Assembly: GCA_950295325.1 (NCBI GenBank)
Contig: OX485808.1
Span: 38,150,527-38,214,526, forward strand
Length of the DNA: 64,000 nt
From: Polytrichum commune
Lineage: Eukaryota; Streptophyta; Polytrichopsida; Polytrichales; Polytrichaceae
Direction: 5' to 3'
Shown here: positions 50,001 to 60,529 of the stretch, piece after piece
How the letters are laid out: each line of letters opens with the position of its first letter
How positions within the stretch are numbered: the first letter of the stretch is position 1
The notes under the pieces: generated by a model
What the model saw: the letters and a program-made list of their open reading frames with translations, nothing else
Databases searched by the model: none
What the model was told of the DNA's origin: nothing
Position numbers and translations under genes: made by a program

Positions 50001-50549
50001 TCAAAGCTTTTTGGCTTCCGTGATCTTAAACCCTAACCTACAACCCATAATGTATTGGTTGGGAGTACTACGTGATGCTGACAAAATTGTTCTATTTTTT
50101 GGCTATGCCTTGCTTCAGATTTCGTTAAACCTTAAACACTAAACCCTACAACCCTTAATGTCTTGGTTGAGAGTACTACTTGATGCCTACCAAATTGTTC
50201 AAATTTTTGTGGATTTGCCTTGCTTCAGTTTTCACTAAACCCTAAACCCTAAATATTTTGGTTGGGAGTGCAGGATATTCCCGGGTGGTGGATTTGGTAT
50301 TACTGGTTCTGCCCGTTGGCGTGGACCGTCTATGGACTGGTGGCCTCCCAATACGGTGACCTGACTAACAGCTACATTCAAATAGTAGGCGAAACAGGGA
50401 AGAAAACTGTGACAGAATACATCAAAAGTCAGTATGGTTACGATCATAAATTCCTTCCCGTCGTTGGCCCAATGCTCGTGATTTGGATGTTGTTGTTCGC
50501 TGGCGTTTTCATCTACGCCATCAAGTTCCTCAATTTTCAACGGCGGTGA
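38012..50549 (+). CDS. Full-size ABCG (PDR-type) ABC transporter
   Basis: An ATP-driven exporter of the plasma-membrane PDR class, usually for terpenoids, phenolics, hormones or cuticle lipids; the substrate cannot be told. 22 exons join in frame to 1,519 aa: 38012-38475, 40034-40154, 41248-41336, 41651-41735, 41867-42026, 42317-42393, 42635-42688, 42965-43055, 43170-43471, 43736-44017, 44351-44932, 45649-45808, 46162-46481, 46621-46730, 46861-47083, 47310-47600, 47725-47808, 47985-48118, 48302-48529, 49284-49455, 49671-49925, 50274-50549. Order NBD1-TMD1-NBD2-TMD2: Walker A GPPSSGKT (~231), signature ISGGQKKR (~370), Walker B VLFMDE (~391), TMD1 ~575-820; GVSGAGKTT (~960), LSTEQRKR (~1070), [12 protein letters not shown] (~1090), TMD2 ~1210-1519. 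No stop or frameshift. Intron 20 is GC-AG; the rest are GT-AG. It is slightly longer than typical PDR proteins (~1,420-1,500), mostly at the N-terminus and linker. Confidence 0.95.
38580..39660 (+). repeat. ~300-bp tandem repeat in ABCG intron 1
   Basis: Four diverged units, anchored by 'ggtcaac-tc' at 38611, 38911, 39230 and 39451. Each has 'gcagagaattttgcaattga', 'ttgcaacaaactgatgagtg' and 'cagagaatttctgtaaggat'. Between units 3 and 4 a piece of exon 1's end is copied (39331-39355). Confidence 0.9.
40778..41158 (+). mobile_element. MITE family 3, copy 1, in ABCG intron 2
   Basis: The left end 'aactacttcactaaata' and 'gtattttagtgtcaccaatt' are inverse to the right end 'ttgacactaaatacaacaat' and 'atttagtgtagttt'. 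The reverse complement of 60093-60506 matches it along most of its length, including 'attctatat', 'cgacactaattttaaaccgc', 'catgagaaatgtcattagaa' and 'aagttaccaa'. Non-coding; it lies wholly inside the intron, so it need not disturb the protein. Confidence 0.85.
50020..50270 (+). repeat. Telomere-like and ~110-bp repeats in ABCG intron 21
   Basis: Three partial copies of a unit holding 'ttggttgggagtactac', 'gacaaaattgttc', 'tgccttgcttcag' and a degenerate (AAACCCT) patch. The third copy ends in 'ttggttgggagtgcag', which is the acceptor used for exon 22, so the functional splice site lies inside the repeat. Confidence 0.8.
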
Positions 50550-51109
50550 GCGGGGATGAATGAGTACGTATACGAGTTCCAAAGATCAATTGCAACACAG
50601 TAGTTAGTCAGAAATTGTTTAGTTGCAGGATCATGTAACAAATCTTAGCCTCATGCTCTGACAGACACACAGACAATTATACTGATATGTAGGATCTGAT
50701 CATAGTTGACCTTCAAGACTAGGTAGTGACTGGAATAGAGCATTTGAGCATTGAGAAAAACCTCGATAATTGCAGAGGCATGTACAATATCAGTCTTAAT
50801 TAGCCATGACTTTAATCAGGCACACCAGTGTTTAGCGACATTAATTGTTAAATTTCCAAAGGAGTCCAAGTACCTTGGCTATCAAGTAGACCTCTCCCGT
50901 TCGGTTCTGATCTTCCAATGTGATCAACAGCTACCTGCACTATAGGATTGGCAAATTATTAATTAGGACATACTGCTTGTTGGGGAAAGCGATTGAAATG
51001 TGTATTTCAATTGAAGATCATAGTTTCTATATTGCTAAATCAAATTTGATAGTTTAGATTGCCCTGTAAATACCAATGGAGTGATTGAAGTTATCTTGGA
51101 AGGCAGATG

Positions 51110-51440
51110 GGTCTTAAATGGTTTATTTTTTCCAACTAGCCCACTTCTCCTAGGATATGAAACATGTGATTAGCATGAGATGGTTAGCAAATCCAAATGG
51201 AGGCCATAGTCACTTTTCTCATGAGATTCGGAGCTCATGTGAATATCTTATTCATTATCAAAGTGAAGATTCTCACTCATTAAATGGTCAAATAGGTCTC
51301 CTCAATTATGTTGACTATTGATCCTTAGAATGGTTTTCATATTTTGAGCATGCAGTCCAATCTTTTTGAAGCACGTCTTTTTGATATCCGTTCTTGGAGC
51401 CACACCACACCACATACCCTTCAAATATCCATGTCTTAAT
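51110..51440 (+). repeat. Dispersed repeat family A, copy 3
   Basis: It matches 11640-12010 and 56190-56450 in order: 'gtcttaaatggtttattttt', 'aggatatgaaacatgtgatt', 'gttagcaaatccaaatgg', 'gagctcatgtgaatatctta', 'ttaaatggtcaaatag', 'tatgttgactattgatcctt'. No gene is supported. Confidence 0.8.
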
Positions 51441-52870
51441 ACTGTAAGAAAAGTAACTGAATAAGGGTTGGCCACCAGAAATGGCGCAGTCTTCATGTTT
51501 CACAATTTGTTAGAGAGAGAATCGTGAGAAAGGCTCTCCACCCAACCTATGAAGATCATCAACCTGCAAGTTATGTCAAATAAGTTGATCATCTTCCTCT
51601 CACCTCCAATCCTCGATTTCTTTATACGCAGATTACACTTGCACTAGCCTCTTGATACTTCCTGTCAGGAGACTAGAACACCAATCACTTGGTTTTTCAT
51701 CTACTCTAAAGCATATTAGGTTCCTCATCTAGAATGTAGAAGGCTGCTTAATGAGATTTTTTGGTGATTAAGCTTCGAATTCCAACACAAAATGGCTGTC
51801 CTGGCGTGGTTGATCAATACGCATCAGGCTTCTGCCAACATCTGCACTGTCATTCAAATTAGTAAAAAAGTGTGAAGTTTGAGTTCAATCCGGGAAACTC
51901 AGATTGTCTCAACGAGCAAATCCATTATATTATTATTGGAGATCGAGATGATCACGATTTGCAGAGCTCTATTTAATCTGTAATTAAATGCCGGAGTCAA
52001 AATTGTAAATGTGGATTTCACCTTATTCAGAAGGATTTAATTCCATGCGGGATAAAGAGGAGATCCTGTTCACACCGATTATACACACTTTGCACGAAAA
52101 AACTCAAACTCCTGCTGCCCAAAGTTTGCGGATTCCTTACTGTCGTTAACTGTAACTATGAGCTTGAATGTCTGTTGTTAATATGAAGCCGAAGGGGAGC
52201 ACTCACGCAGAATCTGTTTCGGTGCGAAGCAATTAGCGATTCAGGTCCAGAAGATCGAATTAGCTCATTTTTAAACGAAGCATTTCCTTCAGTCAGAGCA
52301 AACGATGCCATTTGACTGTTGTGGCACCGGGGTGGCACCCATTTCATTTTCCAGGAATTTCTACCGGTCGGATTCTCAAAGAAGTTGGATCGCTGTGATG
52401 AAGTTGATCAGTCGTCGGATGTCGATCATCCTGATATTTGTGAAGTTTTCAAACTTTTTTTTAATGTTCAAATATATAGCATTTCCCTCCAGATTCAATT
52501 GCTTCTTCACTTGCTTGATCCATCAGCACAATGTGGTAATTAAGTGGACTCCATATTTCATCATGCTCTATTCCTTTCGCACAACATTACCAGAAGATCA
52601 TGTGATCTCATCAGCAGTTGTTATACTACGAAGACATCAGCAAGTCTAATACTGATCATCATCTACGATCATCTACGAAGATCTTTGGAGTTACATCCAC
52701 TAGCTGGCTACCAAACACAGCCTTGTTCCTCACATGTATAAGCACAGGAGGTTCGGCCACCCTTAGACCGAATCTGCCTCAAATATATATTTCTTTGAGC
52801 CATCATAGGCCGATCATAATTACATTCATGCACTGTGATTGGTCAGCCTCCCATTAATTCACGTGAAGAC
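51441..52870. other. Intergenic; possible 5' region of next gene
   Basis: Open frames at 52305-52857 overlap in several frames and have no recognisable motif. The segment may hold the promoter and leader of the reading frame at 52878. Confidence 0.4.
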
Positions 52871-52877
52871 TACGGTG

Positions 52878-53822
52878 ATGGACCCTGAGGACGTTGAACC
52901 TAATTTCGGTATGCCGGTTATCCATGAGGACAAACTCAGCGATGATCGATTGTCACGGAACATTGATCTCCTGCTGGACCCTTGGTTGGCAAATTATCTG
53001 CTACTGCCGCAAACCAGTAATCTTACTGTCGATGACGAAGCAGCAGTCCTTGAGATGAACCTCTTCCCAGATCTTACATTACTCGATGATCAGCCAATTG
53101 TCGAACATCATGACGAGCGCCAAGTTAACCCTACTGTTGCTCAACAAGTGGAGGGTTCTCAGAAGATTCTACATCATCAGAACCTCATGGTGGCCAGCAA
53201 CTCATGGAACACCCCCTTGGTCTCGACCAAAACTATTAAAGTCGAAGATCATAACCCTAATCTCATCAATGCTTCCAAGGCTCCTCAGTCAGATAATGAT
53301 GATGATCTCCAACTTGACCTCCCATCATCAGCACATGTCAAGGGATACATATCATCAGCACTGCGTGTACCTCGATTGTTCCAACCTCAAGATATCCAAC
53401 CTGTGTGTGATGAATTGGCAGCAAACTGGACGGTAGCATGTCCTGCTGGCACTCATGAAACTCTTGCATCCATCAACACAGGTGTCAACAACAACTGCAA
53501 AAGTGATCATATGTGGTCGGATCATCCTAATCTGTCGACTTTGCCAAGCTCCGGACATGACGAGTGTATTGATAGATCTGTCAGAATACCCACAGTGCAC
53601 ATCTGGTCTGGAGCTATGCACATGATGCTTCCTGAGTATAACCCTAAGCTTCGAGTCTCTCGTCTAGTGGACTCGATCACTACCAATGTTTCGAATTGTT
53701 ATTTGAAGTGTGCATCAACTCCACGTGATCAGGGAGCGTCGGCGTCGACGTCGAGGCCTACGAAGAGATCGAATGCAAAGCTGAGCAATCATGTGCCACG
53801 CATGAGCAAAGTAGCACTGTGA
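52878..53822 (+). CDS. Uncharacterised acidic protein, 314 aa
   Basis: A single open frame from ATG 52878 (MDPEDVEPNFGMP) to TGA 53820. The text is coherent protein: acidic N-terminal half (SDNDDDLQLD near residue 145), an N-terminal LLLDPWLANYLLLP segment, and a short basic, S/T-rich tail (STSRPTKRSNAKLSNH). No catalytic motif, membrane span or signal peptide is visible. The composition would suit a nuclear regulatory protein, which is speculation. The end is uncertain, because the last codons overlap a donor-like ACT/GTGAGT, so the gene may continue in an exon I cannot place. Confidence 0.5.
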   Translation: MDPEDVEPNFGMPVIHEDKLSDDRLSRNIDLLLDPWLANYLLLPQTSNLTVDDEAAVLEMNLFPDLTLLDDQPIVEHHDERQVNPTVAQQVEGSQKILHHQNLMVASNSWNTPLVSTKTIKVEDHNPNLINASKAPQSDNDDDLQLDLPSSAHVKGYISSALRVPRLFQPQDIQPVCDELAANWTVACPAGTHETLASINTGVNNNCKSDHMWSDHPNLSTLPSSGHDECIDRSVRIPTVHIWSGAMHMMLPEYNPKLRVSRLVDSITTNVSNCYLKCASTPRDQGASASTSRPTKRSNAKLSNHVPRMSKVAL

Positions 53823-53879
53823 GTCTCTTGTGATGATGTTGATGATTCCCTGTTTGCTTAATTTTCTCACCTTTACTAA

Positions 53880-54210
53880 GATATGCGAGTGTAATTCGGT
53901 TACTTTCTTCATCGGACCCCTATATTTGAATGGTGTGTGGGTAGGTGAGATCAAAGAACAAACACCCTGAAGACGCATGTTTATAAGAGATTGGACTCTG
54001 TCTTGAAATTTTATTAACTACTCCACACTCAGCAGGGAACATGATTGGGAGGATCTATGTATTCAATTAAGAAATCGACAAACACACACTTTTGATAACC
54101 ATAACTAGTCATGGGACGTTTGCTTTTCGATCTAATTTTTGCTTATGCTTCACCATATGTTTGCTAATGCAACAGACGTTTGTGTGTGTAAATCTAATCA
54201 ATGGCCATTA
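53880..54210 (+). repeat. Dispersed repeat family B, copy 1
   Basis: It shares with 61160-61470: 'ttcggttacttt', 'gtgag-atcaaagaacaaaca', 'gaagacgcatgttta', 'gatattggactc-gtctt', 'attgggaggatctat', 'cgacaaacacacac' and 'gataaccataacta', in the same order and orientation. No gene is supported. Confidence 0.85.
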
Positions 54211-54563
54211 GAGAACACAAAAAGAGAGCCCACATACCTTAAGCTTAATGAAGACTAAATCTTCATTTATCAACTGGATGTAGTGTGACTGATCCACAAC
54301 ACTCTCGACTAAATACAAACTTGAAAGAAGAGGAAAGACAGGAAGAGATGACTCTAATTTTGCCGTTGCCATGAATAAATGGTGCTGCTAATTCACTCTT
54401 TTGAGTTGGTTTATTTGTTTCTATACAGTATGTAATTCCAGAATGGGCATCACCAGAATCAGAGGGCCTTGAAGAATAGTAATCTTTTTCTTTCTTTCAA
54501 ACATGAACACCTTGGAGGGGTGCAAACAAACGGAGAGAGTGAAGTATTGCATAACATAACCGC

Positions 54564-54717
54564 TCAGTTGCTCATCCAAGTGCAGAGCACTTCCAACAGC
54601 TCTCTTGCGCTCTTACGATCCACGTAGACATATTTCTTCCATAACCTATAGTTTACATCCATAAGCAAACTGATTGTATCCATAACGGGCAAGCGTGGCT
54701 GAATTTTGTTGAAGATG
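54564..54717 (-). CDS. Possible terminal exon of an unknown minus-strand gene
   Basis: After a GCACAG acceptor, an open segment of about 50 codons reads like folded protein (NKIQPRLPVMDTI, LLMDVNYRLWKKYVYVDRKS, ARELLEVLCTWMSN) and ends at a stop near 54564. No upstream exon with a matching donor could be found on this strand. It may be a pseudogene fragment, and I do not recognise the family. Confidence 0.3.
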
Positions 54718-54899
54718 CTGTGCAGACGGTTCAATGGCCACACCGAACAATACACAGCCTACTACACCCCACCTCACATGGCTGCTACCAATTTTGCCGT
54801 CTTTCTAGGTGAGAATACAGTAACCTACCTCCAGCTGCATTCCAACTGTTCTATGTTTGAATTCTTTTGCGCTAGATTCAGGGTACCCACATGAAACTC

Positions 54900-55630
54900 C
54901 AATTCAAAGAGTTCAAGGCTAGAGAGTTGTGAGTCGCGGTTCCTTCATTTAAGATGTTTTGTGCCCATGCCGTCCGATATCTTTCACACAATAAACGGGG
55001 AGAATCGACTGCATCTGAACTGGTTGACTTTGGAAAATTAACCGGTTGGAGTTCAAGACTTCAGGAAAATTACCTATCATTTTAAAAGAATCTAAAGTAG
55101 AAACACCATAACCCGTGAAAATGAGGTGATTTGCATTGAAGATATGGTCTTACAATCATGACATAATATTCCAAGATAGACGAGAAGGATTCATGAAGAC
55201 TGCAAGTTATTTCATATTTTTCTGCCTTGTACAAAAAATTCTACAATTTTTCAAAGTGGAAAGTTGTCAAATCCCCTACTTGTTCACTAGATTCTCCCTA
55301 CACCGAACACGGTAATCCGCATTTCCATACAGAACATCACCTAAATCGGTTACCTCATGAGTGCATTAAAACTTGACTCTCATTGGCTGCACTACGTGTA
55401 CACGCATTGAAATTGCCGCCTCGCCACGATTGGTTTTAGAAATGGCACTTCACTATTATGACGGTGGTCTAGTGCATAGGTAGAGGGTGGTTAATTGGTT
55501 TGTGTATTTCTACCTTATGAAATGTACCTCAAACTGATAAAAAAAAACCGGAAGATTGCAAAATGTAACCGGTTGGACTTGGAAACATGAGGATTTTGAC
55601 CGATCATGCCTAAAATTTGCTCAGACACTG
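54900..55630 (+). repeat. Dispersed repeat family C, copy 2 (from ~55010)
   Basis: It contains 'aaccggttggagttcaagac', 'ggaaaattacctatcatttt', and, near 55545, 'aaaccggaagattgc', 'accggttggacttggaaaca' and 'gaccgatcatgcc', parallel to 5625-5830. About 440 bp of unrelated sequence separates the two halves here. The first ~110 bp of this interval is plain intergenic DNA. Confidence 0.6.
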
Positions 55631-55634
55631 CTTT

Positions 55635-56185
55635 CACAACCACAATGATTGGTTTAATAGGTTGTGTTAGCTAATACACAAAATTTTATGCCAAGTTTTC
55701 TTTGGAATGAGAGTGACAAGAAAGTGTTGATCAATAATTTGTGGGGTCCATCCTAAGGGAAGAGACCTAGCAGTGGTTTATGAAATGGGTCAAAGTTTGA
55801 TAGCCAATCAGAACCAATTGCATATGTGTTGTGATTCTATGATGTTAGTATCTTGCTTTTCAAGTGGAGTCCAATTGTAAGTTCAACGAGTGTTGATCTA
55901 AAGTGGTCTCTAAAAAGAGTCACAATTTGGCCTTGGTCGAACAACCGACTGGCATTAGTCACATGTGTGGGATAATAATAGGGCAGAGCACTCTTGCAAC
56001 TAGCTGCTTGTTTGACAAATGTGCAGGGGAATATCCAACAGAAGAAGGAGCCAAGGATGCATACAACCTTATGGCTCTCATGCATGAAGGCATTCATGAG
56101 CAAGTCATCCTCCTGCCACCTTTCACAGTTAAGAAAAAAAATTCACACCTTGATCCTAACTTACATTGATGATCTATCATATGCT
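55635..56185. other. Intergenic, no gene seen
   Basis: Overlapping open frames of about 75-90 codons occur on both strands around 55837-56221. None shows a motif or splice context. Confidence 0.4.
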
Positions 56186-56189
56186 TTTC

Positions 56190-56450
56190 AAGTTCGCACA
56201 CTTAAGGCATATGAGTCTTAAATGGTTAATTTTTTTGAAAAGTCCACTTCTCCAAGGATATGAAACACACAATCAACACGGGTTGGTTAGCAAATCCAAA
56301 TGGGTGGCCATAGTTACTTTCCTCATAATTTCTGGAGCTCATAGGAATGTCTCATTCATCATATGTCTTTCTAGTGTCTGTGCTTGAAACCATGCCAAAC
56401 CACATACCACTCAAATAAAGGTGTCCAATCCAAATAAGTAATTGGATTAG
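56190..56450 (+). repeat. Dispersed repeat family A, copy 4
   Basis: It shares 'gagtcttaaatggttaattt', 'ccacttctccaaggatatga', 'gttagcaaatccaaatggg', 'ccatagttactttcctcat' and 'gagctcataggaatgtctca' with 51110-51440. Confidence 0.8.
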
Positions 56451-56454
56451 ACAT

Positions 56455-57585
56455 GTCTCATAACATGAAGTAGCAAGCTGGGAATGACCTTCTCAAAAGA
56501 GCGTCAAATTGGTGCATGCCGGTTTGATGCTCTTTCAAGAGCAAAGGTAGCGCTACTTTTGAGTTTTACTTAGGCTATTTTTAATCTATTCTATTTGGGT
56601 AGTTACTTTCAATGCAGAGAATTAATTATGTCGGTTTCTAGGACAAAACTAATGCCAAGTGGTGGTAAAGGTTCTAGTCTAGGCTAAATTACAATTTAAA
56701 CAAATCTAAATAGTTATAAAACAAATAGGAAAGTTGGTGAGGTCAATAAGGTAGTTGCACTTTTTGAAAAAGTCTCCCCACACCCGCATTGAAAACCTCT
56801 TTGATACCTTTTTGAAACTATTATATTTGATTAATGATCCATTCATTCACCCTTGCTTTGCAAGCTTTTCCCTTCTTGTTGAGATAATATTGCATGTACT
56901 GAATGGGTGCCCTCCTAGCATCGCTACTTAATGTTGTGCTACCTTATTTTAAACAAGATTCATTTCCTTCATGTCGGATAGGAAGGCACTAAGAAAGTTT
57001 GTAACATATTTTATTGTAGGTGGAGAAATATATTGCGGAGTTGAGACCATGGGCAGCAAGGCATCAAGTTGATCTTGTATGTTATTTGCGATTAAGGCAA
57101 GTTTGAGCCAATGGATCTGTCTTCTTACCAACTTGATTCAATCTCCATGCTGCAAGAATGGATAAAACTAGTACACAAAACAAAGACTTCTTGTGGTGCA
57201 TTGCAAATAAACATTTTAATCAATTATTGAGAGAAATATATTATTTTAGCTAACAAGTGTGTACATTATCATAACATTATTAAGCGACAACTATAGGTTG
57301 GGTGGGGTCGGGAAAAAGTCAAATACTATTCGGAACCATACCACGTTTTTTCTCTTTTATTAACGAATTCAACATGATAAACTTGGGTGAAGACTCCAAT
57401 ATAACATTTCATACTAGTAAAATTTCCTTTGATATTTGAATAGGGGCAGAGGGAAGTTGGAGGACGGGACTATCAATTTCAAAAATGTGGAACGGTGAGA
57501 ATATTAGGATATAATATATGAATCTGAATGCAATTTTTTTGTTGCCACTTCACATCAATTATAGATTTATACTTACAGTGTTTAT
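56455..57585. other. Intergenic, no gene seen
   Basis: This is AT-rich sequence. A small near-inverted repeat around 56480-56560 ('ctcaaaagagcgtcaaattg' against 'tttgatgctctttcaagagc') could form a hairpin; nothing else stands out. Confidence 0.4.
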
Positions 57586-57586
57586 G

Positions 57587-57945
57587 AAACTCATGGTTTG
57601 GTAGGGAAGTTCACCCCACTTTTGACAATTTGTAATGTTGAAGGAGCGTTCGAGTAGTGTCAGAACTCCCAATTTGGGTGAATTGAAACAAAGGCATTAG
57701 ACATTGGCCAAATGACAACTACATAAAAATGAATATCAAATTTTTTTTTGAAAGAGCATCTAGAATGATGCTCTTGAAAATTTGACGTGGGGTTCAATTT
57801 CATATTGAACATTCTCTTTACCAAAGTCAAACACCCCCTCCCCCTTCATTTCATTTAAAGTTGGGGATTCCAACAACACTCGAACGCTTTTTCGCAATAT
57901 AAATAGCCAAAAGCGGGGCGAAGCTCCCTACCAAACCATGAGTTT
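57587..57945. mobile_element. MITE family 4, copy 1 (359 bp)
   Basis: The left end AAACTCATGGTTTGGTAGGG is the exact inverse of the right end CCCTACCAAACCATGAGTTT. Inner blocks 'cacttttgac' and 'gccaaaag', and 'agagcatctagaatgatgct', show foldback structure. A shortened relative lies at 63268-63583. Confidence 0.9.
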
Positions 57946-58329
57946 TTGCCAAGAGAATTTAAGGATGTCTCTAATGCATTTGCCCTAAAAAGTCGAACAA
58001 CAATGACATCTCGGGCACATTCATGCCAGATGTAAATAGTGATGACACATAACTCGGGGCTAGTAATGCAGGCGATGGGCGAGCAAGAGAAAAGTGTTGA
58101 GATACGAGGCCAGAGTGTCTTACGAGGAGCCGATGGAAGGCGGAAGTGTCAAAATGAAGTCCACCTCCAAAGCCTTTGGTACCAATCTGGTTTCACTCCT
58201 TCAAAATCTCATTCATATGCATATTTTTTACACCAATTTGACTACAAATGCGTTTCCTCCTTTTTAGGAACTTCACTTAATTTCATGTTAGTTTCATGCA
58301 ATGAACAGGGAGGACCAACCGCTATACTG
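57946..58329. other. Short gap between MITEs, no gene seen
   Basis: The frame at 58039-58380 runs into the next MITE and has no motif, so I do not call it a gene. Confidence 0.45.
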
Positions 58330-58594
58330 TTTTGTCTAATTAGTGTGGGTGGGAAAAATTCGTGTGGGTTGGAATTTTAGTCTGGCCCACATTTATTATA
58401 TAGTACTTGCCTTTGTTAACAGTAGCAGTCTTATAGTACTTGCCTTGCCTTGAATTCTCATCCACAAAATGCAGACGAAGAAACCCACACTAATTCTTCA
58501 CACTAGAAATCACAGTGGGTCACTTCACATTATAATCGTAAACATTAGTGTGGGTAATTGGGAATTAGTTTGGCCCACACAAATTAGACAAAAC
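58330..58594 (+). mobile_element. MITE family 1, copy 2
   Basis: The ends 'ttttgtctaattagtgtggg' and 'cccacacaaattagacaaaa' are inverse to each other. Inner blocks 'ggaattttagtctggcccac' and 'gggaattagtttggcccaca' are direct relatives. The right half matches the reverse complement of the left end of 5213-5422. Confidence 0.85.
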
Positions 58595-58609
58595 ATTGTG
58601 TAAGTTACA

Positions 58610-59640
58610 GATGAACTGGTGGGGATGAGAGACAACCGGTCGAAGTCCAAGGCTTCGGCAAAATCACGGATCATTTTAGAGGATTCTAGAGAATATGCCT
58701 CAAGTTAAGAACGAAGAAACTGAAAGATGTGAAGATGTAGCCCATTATGCTAGTGTTTCCAAGTCACAAAGAAAACCAAAAGAATGTGAAATGTAGCCCA
58801 TTATGCTAGTGTTTCCAAGTCACAAAGAGAAAACCGGAAGATGTGAACATGTAGCCGACTATGCTAGTGTTTCCAAGTCACAAAAAGAAGACCGAAAGAT
58901 GTGAACATGTAGCCGATTATGCTAGTGTTTCCAAGTCACAAAAAGAAAGCCGAAAGATGTGAACATGTAGCCGATTATGCTAATGTTTCCAAGTCACAAA
59001 AAGAAAACCAAAAGATGTGAACATGTAGCCGATTATGCTAGTGTTTCCAAGTCACAAAAAGAAAACCGAAAGATGTGAACATGTAGTATGCTAGTGTTTC
59101 CACGTCACAAAGAAAAACCGAAAGATGTGAACATGTAGCCCATTATGCTAGTGTTTCCAAGTCACAAAAAGAAAACCGAAAGATGTGAACATGTAGCCGA
59201 TTATGCTAGAGTGTTTCCAAGTCACAAAAAGAAAGCCGAAAGATGTGAACATGTAGCCGATTATGCTAGAGTGTTTCCAAGTCACAAAAAGAAAACCGAA
59301 AGATGTGAACATGTAGTATGCTAGTGTTTCCACGTCACAAAGAAAAACCGAAAGATGTGAACATGTAGTATGCTAGTGTTTCCACGTCACAAAGAAAAAC
59401 CGAAAGATATGAACATGTAGTATGCTAGTGTTTCCACGTCACAAAGAAAAACCGAAAGATGGTGAACATGTAGCCGATTGTGCTAGTGTTTCCAAGTCAC
59501 AAAGGAAAACCGAAAGATATCAACATGTAAACCATTTATGCTAGTGTTTCCAAGTCACAAAGAGAAACCGAAAGATGTCTTGGAACCACTGGGATTGTGA
59601 CCGGTTAAGCTCAAAAACCTCCCTGGACACGGATTTCATG
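58610..59640 (+). repeat. Family C copy 3 with a 58-bp, 15-unit minisatellite
   Basis: The head (58615-58690) matches family C ('accggtcgaagtccaaggct', 'tcattttagaggattctaga'). From about 58740 to 59580, 15 units repeat: 'gtgtttccaagtcacaaaaa', 'gaaaaccgaaagatgtgaac', 'atgtagccgattatgcta' (58 bp). A shorter unit lacking 'ccgatt' and with 'ccacgtcac' occurs in runs at 59091, 59323, 59375 and 59427. Open frames on the minus strand here are repeat artefacts. Confidence 0.93.
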
Positions 59641-59834
59641 GGTTTCTTGCAGATACTGCTGAGGAGGCCGCTGCTTATGCGGACGAGGAATTAGTGAAGT
59701 TGAAAGGGCCTGAGGCGTGGACCAATTTCCCACTGACTTCGTATATAAAAGGTTTGCCACTCGACTTTCTGCCGCTCTCAGACCGCAGCAGACAGAATCG
59801 CACTTACAAGCGGACCAAGCTCACTCGCTACTAA
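59620..59834 (+). pseudogene. AP2/ERF-domain 3' fragment
   Basis: In frame from about 59620 to the TAA at 59832, the text reads FHGFL, ADTAEEAAAYADEELVKLKG, PEAWTNFPLTSYIKG and a 28-residue basic tail. This matches the last helix and end of an AP2 domain (compare 'TFDTAEEAAxAYDxAAxKLxGPxAxxNFP'). The beta-sheet part that binds DNA is missing: upstream there is repeat family C and a stop. It is probably a truncated copy joined to the repeat. Alternatively it could be a last exon beginning after TTGCAG at 59652. A TATA-like TATATAAAA (59742-59750) inside the frame leaves open that the stretch now acts as a promoter. Confidence 0.6.
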
Positions 59835-60092
59835 AAACCTTCCTTGCAAGTTTTAACTCTTGAATGTTTGGCACGTCTCTGTGCACAATAATGTGTATTT
59901 GCAGAGCCACATACTTCCCATACTATTTAGAAACCTCCAAAACCGGGTTAAAAGCACAACAATCATCCCCATGTTTGTGAAGTCTGCATGTTCTATATTA
60001 CTTTGAACAAAGACTTTGAAAGAATTTGGAAGGACATGATTCGCTCTTATGTTGGGGCAATGTGGGCCCAAACCATTATTAAGGACAAAAGA

Positions 60093-60506
60093 CAAACTAC
60101 ACTAAATATTGTGTTGAGAGTCATATGATATTTTATATGTCACTGTGGTAACTTTTCTAGTGACGTTTCTCGTGAGTAAGTTTACGAGTACTACTGTCAT
60201 CCCAACTCACTTTTAGTTCATCCAATTGCCAAATATTGGAACGCACTTTGGTATATGATGCATCCTAACATTTGTGCAATGATATAGTGTCATGGATGAT
60301 TGAAATTTGGATGAAAAATCACACTTCGTAAGTGACAAATAATTGCAACATTGTAAATCTATAAGGCCCATTTCTTTTACAAAAGAATGACAAATAATGT
60401 TAAGTTTACATTTGGTGTTGGTGACACACAACATGAGCGGTTTGCAATTAGTATTGAGCGAGACATATAGAATTGGTGACACCAAATACAATATCTAGTT
60501 TAGTTT
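60093..60506 (-). mobile_element. MITE family 3, copy 2
   Basis: The ends 'aaactacactaaatattgtg' and 'caaatacaatatctagttta' are approximately inverse. The element matches 40778-41158 in opposite orientation, so it is the same family as the one in ABCG intron 2. Confidence 0.85.
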
Positions 60507-60529
60507 CCTGATGTGATTATGGATTAGAA

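Noticed and set aside
59148-59333. Repeat protein frame on the minus strand (MFTSFGFLFVTWKH units)
   Set aside because: It is the 58-bp minisatellite read in one frame; unit lengths of 58 and ~52 bp are not multiples of three, so the frame breaks at variants.
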